Below are positions 7,751 through 12,634 of a stretch of 12,634 nucleotides of DNA, one piece after another. The notes beneath the pieces are model-generated. The model did not search any database and was not told the origin of the DNA. It worked only from the letters and a program-made list of their open reading frames with translations. Made by a program: the position numbers and the translations under genes. Numbering within the stretch: the first letter of the stretch is position 1; every line of letters begins with the position of its first letter. The stretch lies in assembly GCA_002692605.1 (NCBI GenBank), contig NZLE01000084.1, positions 8,056 through 20,689 of the forward strand, in the 5' to 3' direction. Source of the stretch: Opitutia bacterium (GTDB lineage: Bacteria > Verrucomicrobiota > Verrucomicrobiia > Opitutales > Seribacteraceae).

Positions 7751-8503
7751 ATGAGCGATCAGAGCCAACCCACCATTATCGTACCTGCTCGTCTTGCTTC
7801 GGTTCGTTTTCCAAAAAAGTTGTTGGCCGAGATTAACGGGAAAGCTCTCATTCTTCATACGGCGGATCGTCTGCAAAAGGAAGTTCCGGAGTTTGAACTG
7901 TTTTTTGCTGTGGATGGAGAAGAGCTTGCTCTTTTGCTTGAAGAACAAGGTTACGATACGGTTTTGACGAATCCTAGCCTTCCCTCGGGTACGGATCGGA
8001 TTGCCGAAGCAAATAAGATTCTCAACCGGAATCTTATCATTAACGTGCAGGCGGACGAACCTACGGTCGGTCGTTCGCATATTGTGGCACTTTCCGAAGC
8101 TTTGCAGGATCCCGTTTCATCCATGTCCACACTTGCCGTTCCCTTTCGCACAAAAAATGATTTTTTGGATCCCAACCAGGTCAAGGTAGTCCTTGGTCAG
8201 GATGGTAGGGCTCTTTATTTTTCACGTTCCGCAATTCCCTTCGACCGAGATGACAACCGGGAATGGACTCCCAGCAGTCTTAAGAACCGACCACTACGGC
8301 ATCTTGGGATGTATGGTTACAAGAGAGACTTTTTGGATGCATTTGCCCATTCGGAACCAGGAAAACTCGAAAGGCTTGAAAAATTGGAACAACTTCGAGC
8401 GTTGGAAATGGGGCTTGGCATTTCAGTGCGTATTGTCGATGAACCAACCCTAGGTATTGATCAACCTCATGATCTGGAAGTTCTTAAAACCCTTCTTGCA
8501 TAG
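7751..8503 (+). CDS. kdsB: 3-deoxy-manno-octulosonate cytidylyltransferase (CMP-KDO synthetase)
   Basis: Cytoplasmic enzyme that activates KDO with CTP to CMP-KDO for the LPS inner core; 250 residues, typical. VPARLASVRFPKKLL at the N-terminus is the nucleotide-binding signature (family IPARxxSxRxPGKxL). SGTDR lies at 79-83, QADEP at 100-104 with D102, and GIDQPHDLE begins at 235 with D237; the two aspartates correspond to the Mg2+ ligands known in KdsB. HLGMYGYKRDFL matches the conserved HxGxYaYr segment. ATG 7751 has no Shine-Dalgarno before it. The TAG stop is followed directly, in the same frame, by an LptF/LptG-type permease, so an LPS operon is likely. Confidence 0.96.
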   Translation: MSDQSQPTIIVPARLASVRFPKKLLAEINGKALILHTADRLQKEVPEFELFFAVDGEELALLLEEQGYDTVLTNPSLPSGTDRIAEANKILNRNLIINVQADEPTVGRSHIVALSEALQDPVSSMSTLAVPFRTKNDFLDPNQVKVVLGQDGRALYFSRSAIPFDRDDNREWTPSSLKNRPLRHLGMYGYKRDFLDAFAHSEPGKLERLEKLEQLRALEMGLGISVRIVDEPTLGIDQPHDLEVLKTLLA

Positions 8504-8506
8504 ATC

Positions 8507-9676
8507 CTGAAAGTTCGAATCATACCTTTTTATTGGTTTGGAGAATTTCTTCTCCTAACTGTATTGAGCGCTGGTATCCTTACCTCACTTCTTCTTTATG
8601 GTAACGTCATCAGGAACGAAGATCTGCTGGTGCGTGCCCTATCGATTTCGCCATCTCATTTTTTTGAATTGTTTTTTTTCCTCTTCCCGTACGCATTTTC
8701 AATGGCTTTGCCATTTGGCTTTGTCGTGTCAGTGGTTTTCCTAATTGGCAAGTGGGTAGCCGATGGAGAGATTCTCGCTTATCGGAGTTTGGGAGGAGAC
8801 GTTCTTGCTTTGCTTTGGGTAGTTATGCTCTTCGGTACGCTGATTTCTGTAATAAGTACCTATTCGTCCTTGGAGTGGTCCCCGGTCAACCGTTCGAAAT
8901 TCGATCAGCTCAAAAAGGAAATCCTTTGGACTCAAACGAACCTATTGCTTGAGGAAAGGGGAGAAATCGGATTTGCTTTTCACTCCGATGAGCAATCCAA
9001 AACCTCAGAAAAACTTAATGCTCTTGCCGGAGAAAGAATCCGTGGAGCAAGCCTTTCCGTCTTTGATGCCTCGGATGACTTGTGGAAGAACCTTCGCATT
9101 GTTTTATCCGGTGGTCCAAACGAAGAAGTGCTCGTGGTGATTCATGCCAGAAAGGCATTTGTAGAGAAACGTAAAGACAAGGGCGAGTTGGTCCTCGATC
9201 TACTGGACGTGGATCTGGAGTACGGTTTCTCGACTGGCGAAAAGGCTGCCGGAGGGCAATTCCTTTCCTTCGAGCGCTGGAAGGAACCGATCGTCTTTCA
9301 AATTAATCAAGAGGCTCGGCCAAAGGGGGTGAAAAGGATGGGCTTCACCGAATTGCTTTCCGCTATTGTAAGAAGCGAAGATCCGCAGTTTAGAAACGAG
9401 GGGATTTCACTTCTAAGCAAAAATTTGAGTTTTGGTACTTCCCCGTTTTTTCTTGGCATCCTTCTCGTTCCAATTGGAATTTTAGGGGGAAAGTCCGAAT
9501 CATTGATCAATTTAAGTTTAGGTCTTGCAATCGGTTTGGGTTTTTATGCCATGGGTCTACTTTTATCGGGTCTGATGGGCAAACATGACCTCGGATTTGC
9601 AGGATGGTGGGCGCCAAATATAGTTTGCGTTTTATTAGGGATGATTCTTATGATCAGGATTAATGGAAATCGATAA
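8507..9676 (+). CDS. LptF/LptG-family LPS export permease, non-ATG start
   Basis: Inner-membrane permease of the YjgP/YjgQ family that, with LptB and LptC, extracts LPS from the inner membrane. Membrane segments cluster at the N-terminus (about three) and C-terminus (about three) around a large periplasmic beta domain, the family plan. EWSPVNRSKFDQL after the third helix matches the conserved region with P-x-N, and the C-terminal helix pair includes GTSPFFLGILLVPIGIL. The first ATG/GTG/TTG in frame is TTG 8564, but starting there would cut the first membrane helix in half. Upstream codons back to 8504 read LKVRIIPFYWFGEFLLLTVL, a good LptF/G N-terminus, so I place the start at CTG 8507, giving 389 residues. 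No ATG exists in the gap and no Shine-Dalgarno is seen. LptF versus LptG cannot be decided by eye. No second permease gene adjoins it, though these often occur in pairs. Confidence 0.85.
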   Translation: MKVRIIPFYWFGEFLLLTVLSAGILTSLLLYGNVIRNEDLLVRALSISPSHFFELFFFLFPYAFSMALPFGFVVSVVFLIGKWVADGEILAYRSLGGDVLALLWVVMLFGTLISVISTYSSLEWSPVNRSKFDQLKKEILWTQTNLLLEERGEIGFAFHSDEQSKTSEKLNALAGERIRGASLSVFDASDDLWKNLRIVLSGGPNEEVLVVIHARKAFVEKRKDKGELVLDLLDVDLEYGFSTGEKAAGGQFLSFERWKEPIVFQINQEARPKGVKRMGFTELLSAIVRSEDPQFRNEGISLLSKNLSFGTSPFFLGILLVPIGILGGKSESLINLSLGLAIGLGFYAMGLLLSGLMGKHDLGFAGWWAPNIVCVLLGMILMIRINGNR

Positions 9677-9842
9677 ATGTGCGAATCTCCATGAAAGTGC
9701 ATGAAGTGCTTACAAATATAGTCAAACTGTTCAGTCCAGGCGTCGTATGAAATTTTTTTCAAAAATAATTGCATTTAGATGTAATTTTTTCACATTTCGC
9801 GCTAATTATTATAAAGCCACATCTTTTAAAATTGCCTAGCTT
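9677..9842. other. AT-rich intergenic region upstream of the TIGR02597-like gene
   Basis: This 166-base spacer is clearly more AT-rich than the coding regions, with A/T runs at 9751-9770 and 9783-9790. It contains a small TGAAA/TTTCA inverted repeat at 9748-9761, too weak to call a terminator. I see no clear rho-independent terminator for the LPS genes and no small gene. Confidence 0.4.
9787..9815 (+). promoter_or_regulatory. Candidate sigma70 promoter for the TIGR02597-like gene
   Basis: TATAAA at 9810-9815 is a good -10 element. TTTTCA at 9787-9792 lies 17 bases upstream (four of six to consensus), and the region before it is T/A-rich like an UP element. The predicted 5' leader would be about 20 bases. 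Alternative -35 TTCACA at 9789-9794 leaves only 15 bases of spacing. Pattern match only. Confidence 0.3.
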
Positions 9843-11912
9843 ATGAAAACCGTCTTCTTCGTTCTGCCCATTTTCGTTTGTATTTTCAGTTTCAATTCGA
9901 TGCTTTTATCGAATGATCAGTCCAGTGAATTTTCCGGAAGCAACAGTTTTACCGTTGCGGCTGGGACTGCGTCATCTCCGAAATACTACATCACGAGCGT
10001 TGCGACCAGCGGAGATGCCGTATTTTCGGGAACGGTCGTAGACAGCGGCAGTGGGTGGGACAGTAATTCCTCGATTTCCTTTGGTTCCGATACTAATTCC
10101 TCAGGTTCAACGATTTATCCATTCAATTCCAATGGGGTGTTTAATCCAAGTGTTCAAATACCCGACATCGGTGTAACCTTTGACGGTTCCGTTTCAGGCC
10201 TTTCGGCAACTTATTATGGGGGCTACAAAAATACAGGGGTTGGCTTTGCAGGCGGAGCTCCTGAAATTATCATCGAAGGACCGAGCGATGGAGCGGACGG
10301 AGCGGAAGCAACAGCCACCGTTTCGTCGGGTGAAATTACTGGTTTTACGGTAACGGAAGGTGGTTCAGGTTACGGAAATAGTACGCCTCCGAAAGTCACT
10401 ATTGTAGGAGGGCCCCATTTTGTGAAGATTGTGGACGAGGACAGTAATTACACCGGTCGAGTATTTTTGATCACTGATAACAAAAGACATTGCGTCACGT
10501 TGGACACAAGTCGTTTGGCGCAAGGGGAGAGCACAAACTTATCGACCTATTTCCCGGTTGGCACAAAATGCGAAGTCGTGCCTGCGCCCACCTTGGGTTC
10601 CACTTTTGGTATCAGCACTTACACATCATCCACGGCTTCCAATGAAATTCCCCAGAATTGGACTGCAGCAGTACCTGATAGTGCGGATTGGATATATCTT
10701 TGGGATGTTATTACAAGGGGTTATGATCCTTACTTTTTCATCACCGCAGATTACGAAGGTTCAGGTTGGGGAAGAGGTTGGTATTCGAAAGTTCATCCTT
10801 CAAGAGGCTTACAAAACAATGTTATTCTTTACCCGGACGAGGCTTTCATCGTTGCAAAGAGAACTTCTGGTGATGCAACTTTCGAACTTGAGGGGGCTGT
10901 TGAAACTTCAGATCGTCAAATGTTTCTTCCCGAGACCGGAAACCAAATGCTTATGAACAATCCCTATGGAACGGATCTATTGCTTGGCGAATTGATTCCA
11001 TCGACTGCGATTGGTACGGGAACCAATCAATTCAAGCCTGGTTCAAGCGCTTCCGATACTTCCATGGACGTCGTTACCTTTTTGGTTGGAGGAACAACCA
11101 CTTGGCTAAGTTATTATTATGCAACCGGAGAGAATGATACCGTCACAGCTATGCGAAAGTTGGCGGTTCGAAGAACTGGTACTTCGATGGGCGCAACCGA
11201 TTTCTACATAGGTAAAGGCGGGGTAACCAACTTGGAAAGTTGCACTGCGGCAAATGGTTCGGGTTTGTTGACCAACGGAGTCAGCAATGATGGTAACTAC
11301 ACGAAAATTACTCTCAACTCTAGCCTGAGTCCGAGCGGACGGGCTCAACCGGAAACCGGTTTCAATATAACTTTCACGGATATCCAAGGGTATCTTTTGT
11401 CAGATGGGGGAAATTACGAAGCCAATGCTACGACTGGTGAAGCGGTCACCAATACTGGAGTTAACCAAGGTGGTTCCGTGGTTTATTCCGATCTTATTGG
11501 TACGCATGAGGTGGTTGGCTCAGGTACTGGGTATGTTGTCATTCAGAAGCAGCGTGACGTGAATTTCAAATCTGATGAGGGGACTCCCGCTTGGAGTGTG
11601 GGAAGTGAAGGAGCAGGCTATGCGAGTGCTGCAAGATTTTATTGCGTAGGCGGAAATAATGGAAGTACCGACACCAACGCGACCGGAACTGTCAGCATAT
11701 CAGGATCAACCGTGTCAATCACCGTAAGTACTGCCGGTTCGGGATATTCATCCGCACCAACATCAGTAACCACCGGTGGAGGTTGGAGGGAGACTAATAG
11801 TGGTAATAGTCCCCAGGGAGCAACGGTTCTGACCGCCTCGGGTGGAATTTTGATCAAGCGCCGTCATTCAAGCGGTGTCAAAACCTACATTGATACTCTT
11901 AATCCGTTTTAA
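9843..11912 (+). CDS. Secreted TIGR02597-like protein (verrucomicrobial paralogous family)
   Basis: Unknown function; 689 residues with a Sec signal peptide (MKT, then a hydrophobic stretch to about residue 22). The body is rich in Gly, Ser, Thr and Asn. The central part, from about residue 195 onwards (HFVKIVDEDSNYTGRVFLITDN, later MLMNNPYGTDLLLGEL), and the ending GGILIKRRHSSGVKTYIDTLNPF resemble TIGR02597 proteins, a family expanded in Verrucomicrobia and presumably exported. Three copies of a GSG[Y/W] motif occur at 69-72, 174-177 and 632-635; the last two sit in a pattern of a Gly-Ser strand, G-S-G-Y, then a Pro-rich turn and VTxxGG, a beta-rich extracellular repeat. The ATG 9843 follows an AT-rich region with a possible promoter. 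No PEP-CTERM or LPXTG sorting tail is seen. Family assignment is by recognition; cell-surface or secreted location is inferred. Confidence 0.75.
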   Translation: MKTVFFVLPIFVCIFSFNSMLLSNDQSSEFSGSNSFTVAAGTASSPKYYITSVATSGDAVFSGTVVDSGSGWDSNSSISFGSDTNSSGSTIYPFNSNGVFNPSVQIPDIGVTFDGSVSGLSATYYGGYKNTGVGFAGGAPEIIIEGPSDGADGAEATATVSSGEITGFTVTEGGSGYGNSTPPKVTIVGGPHFVKIVDEDSNYTGRVFLITDNKRHCVTLDTSRLAQGESTNLSTYFPVGTKCEVVPAPTLGSTFGISTYTSSTASNEIPQNWTAAVPDSADWIYLWDVITRGYDPYFFITADYEGSGWGRGWYSKVHPSRGLQNNVILYPDEAFIVAKRTSGDATFELEGAVETSDRQMFLPETGNQMLMNNPYGTDLLLGELIPSTAIGTGTNQFKPGSSASDTSMDVVTFLVGGTTTWLSYYYATGENDTVTAMRKLAVRRTGTSMGATDFYIGKGGVTNLESCTAANGSGLLTNGVSNDGNYTKITLNSSLSPSGRAQPETGFNITFTDIQGYLLSDGGNYEANATTGEAVTNTGVNQGGSVVYSDLIGTHEVVGSGTGYVVIQKQRDVNFKSDEGTPAWSVGSEGAGYASAARFYCVGGNNGSTDTNATGTVSISGSTVSITVSTAGSGYSSAPTSVTTGGGWRETNSGNSPQGATVLTASGGILIKRRHSSGVKTYIDTLNPF

Positions 11913-11920
11913 TCTTTAGA

Positions 11921-11957
11921 TTTCTTTTGGTGTCATCGTGGTGACATTAAAAAAAAC
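11921..11957. repeat. Imperfect inverted repeat just after the TIGR02597-like stop codon
   Basis: TGTCAT (11931-11936) and GTGACA (11941-11946) form a stem with a four-base CGTG loop, extended outward by G-U and A-T pairs between TTTTGG (11925-11930) and TTAAAA (11947-11952) and partly beyond. It lies nine bases after the stop and may end or protect the transcript. It is not a classical intrinsic terminator, since an A-run rather than a T-run follows on the plus strand. Confidence 0.4.
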
Positions 11958-12104
11958 ATAGCTTATTTGTTGGAGGTATTTTTGCCACAAAAGAGCAATC
12001 GTATTCTTTGACTCAGTTACCTTTGATCGATCGCAATAACTTGCCGGTTCAAAAGTGACACTAACCAATTTAGTTCGGAGTACGGAGGAATAACAAACTC
12101 CATG

Positions 12105-12128
12105 CCTCGATGATTGTTTCATCCGAGG
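12105..12128 (-). terminator. Candidate terminator hairpin for the leftward surface-protein gene
   Basis: CCTCGATGA (12105-12113) pairs with TCAT plus CGAGG (12119-12122 and 12124-12128) with one bulged C and a five-base loop. On the minus strand, transcripts of the gene ending at 12213 reach this stem about 85 bases after the stop; what follows (GAGTTTGTTATT) is only moderately T-rich. The stem is good, the tail is poor, so the terminator role is tentative. Confidence 0.35.
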
Positions 12129-12212
12129 TCTGCACCTGCCCGAGAAAGTTTGGGTGGCTTGGCAGAACCAACGCCTGTCATCATGAGAATGGAATGATAC
12201 GGAGTAATCTGA

Positions 12213-12634
12213 TTAGTATTGATACCAACTACCGTTCATGCTGTTGGGATAATCTTCGAACGAAAAATAAAGATTTGCCGAATGATCGAAGTAAATCCAT
12301 GCGGATTGCGAATGAAGATAATACCATTGATTCGTTGACATCGCTGTCCACATCCATGCGGATAATCGGTCGCTCCACACCCAAATATCTTCATTATCAT
12401 TGATGTGGAGGTAAATCCAACCATGGGTGGAATGAAAAACCCAATTTTGGTTGGGGTACATCCAGTAAGTTCCGAACCATTCGCTTAGGAACCAACCCGA
12501 ACCGAGGTCCATGGAATCGTTAATGATTGGTTTGGTTTTGAAGTTTGCGATAATGATTGAATCATTGGACAAGCGATACTGTGTATTGGAGGCGGTCGAG
12601 TCGGAAAACTCGCCTCCAGTCCATCGGTCGAACA
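12213..12634 (-). CDS. C-terminal part of a large surface protein: InlB-like repeat plus Trp-rich domain
   Basis: The frame is open from the right edge to the TAA at 12215-12213, so only 140 C-terminal codons are seen; the TTG at 12572 is probably internal, not a start. The first ~36 visible residues (FDRWTGGEFSDSTASN, then IIIANF) fit the end of a divergent InlB-type bacterial repeat with its FxxWtG and A-x-F landmarks. After a short linker, GWFLSEWFGTYW opens a domain of about 95 residues with 12 Trp and many Tyr, His and Ser. It contains two related units, HSTHGWIYLH and HSQSAWIYFD, and ends GSWYQY. I recognise this Trp-rich end as common on large secreted or surface proteins of marine Verrucomicrobia, where its role is unknown; a sorting or surface-anchoring role is possible but unproven. 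It converges with the TIGR02597-like gene, making the right end of the window an extracellular-protein region. Confidence 0.7.
   Translation of the reverse strand, partial: FDRWTGGEFSDSTASNTQYRLSNDSIIIANFKTKPIINDSMDLGSGWFLSEWFGTYWMYPNQNWVFHSTHGWIYLHINDNEDIWVWSDRLSAWMWTAMSTNQWYYLHSQSAWIYFDHSANLYFSFEDYPNSMNGSWYQY
12289..12437 (-). repeat. Diverged internal repeat in the Trp-rich domain
   Basis: The segments at about 12289-12315 and 12411-12437 encode HSQSAWIYF and HSTHGWIYL and share CATTC and TGGATTTAC blocks at the same spacing on the minus strand. A third short match, TCCGCATGGAT, recurs in the intervening SAWMW codons. This indicates duplication of a Trp-containing unit of roughly 40 residues within the domain. 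Confidence 0.5.

Larger units (their letters stand above)
11913..12212. other. Gene-free convergent spacer of 300 bases
   Basis: This spacer lies between two convergent genes for extracellular proteins. Apart from the hairpins at 11921-11957 and 12105-12128 I see no coding sequence with a believable composition, no RNA gene and no repeat. Short open frames crossing it have no recognisable product. Confidence 0.5.

Noticed and set aside
4956..8503. Reassignment of TAG to an amino acid in this organism
   Set aside because: All long genes (for example ileS with 928 codons) are free of internal TAG, and each TAG-terminated product has its normal family length. Only stop readthrough or coupling remains open.
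12110..12403. Plus-strand 97-codon open frame at the right end
   Set aside because: It is largely antisense to the Trp-rich domain and has no recognisable features.
12213..12572. TTG 12572 as the start of a small 119-residue protein
   Set aside because: The frame stays open to the right edge, and the upstream residues (FDRWTGG...) complete an InlB-like repeat, so this is the tail of a larger protein.
1..12634. Search for CRISPR arrays, insertion sequences, phage genes, tRNA or rRNA genes and defence systems
   Set aside because: No regularly spaced repeats, transposase motifs, tRNA-like cloverleaf or rRNA sequence were seen; the gene content is housekeeping and envelope functions.

Overview
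The window looks like a chromosomal segment of a Gram-negative, probably marine member of the Verrucomicrobia (Opitutae/Puniceicoccales-like). Three things point there: a large secreted protein resembling the verrucomicrobial TIGR02597 paralogous family, a tryptophan-rich surface-protein C-terminus of a kind I associate with this group, and a lysine-tailed, zinc-ligand-poor DksA/TraR protein placed between ileS and lspA. KDO synthesis and an LPS-export permease show that an LPS outer membrane is made. These taxonomic clues rest on recognition of families, not on a database search.

Layout, left to right. (1) 1-893, minus: a CaCA-family sodium/calcium antiporter whose C-terminus runs off the left edge. 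(2) 1029-5501, plus: a tight cluster ileS (isoleucyl-tRNA synthetase), a DksA/TraR-like regulator with a histone H1-like lysine-rich tail, and lspA (lipoprotein signal peptidase). (3) 5533-7658, minus: trpB (tryptophan synthase beta) followed by yicC (endoribonuclease family), overlapping by ATGA and convergent with lspA. (4) 7751-9676, plus, divergent from trpB: kdsB (CMP-KDO synthetase) and an LptF/LptG-type LPS permease gene. (5) 9843-11912, plus: the TIGR02597-like secreted protein behind an AT-rich upstream region. (6) 11913-12212: a gene-free convergent spacer with two hairpins. (7) 12213-12634, minus: the C-terminal end of a large surface protein that enters from the right edge.

Most of the window is ordinary housekeeping and envelope biology: translation (ileS), transcription or stringent-type control (dksA-like), lipoprotein maturation (lspA), RNA turnover (yicC), amino-acid synthesis (trpB) and LPS synthesis and export (kdsB, lptF/G). 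I found no phage, transposon, CRISPR array, tRNA, rRNA or defence system. The points that deserve a second look are: loss of zinc ligands in both IleS (two of four) and its neighbour DksA-like protein (three of four); two gene junctions where a TAG stop is followed, in the same reading frame, by the next gene without an ATG; absence of Shine-Dalgarno motifs in front of every gene; and the two extracellular proteins at the right end. I do not see a convincing novel multi-gene system.
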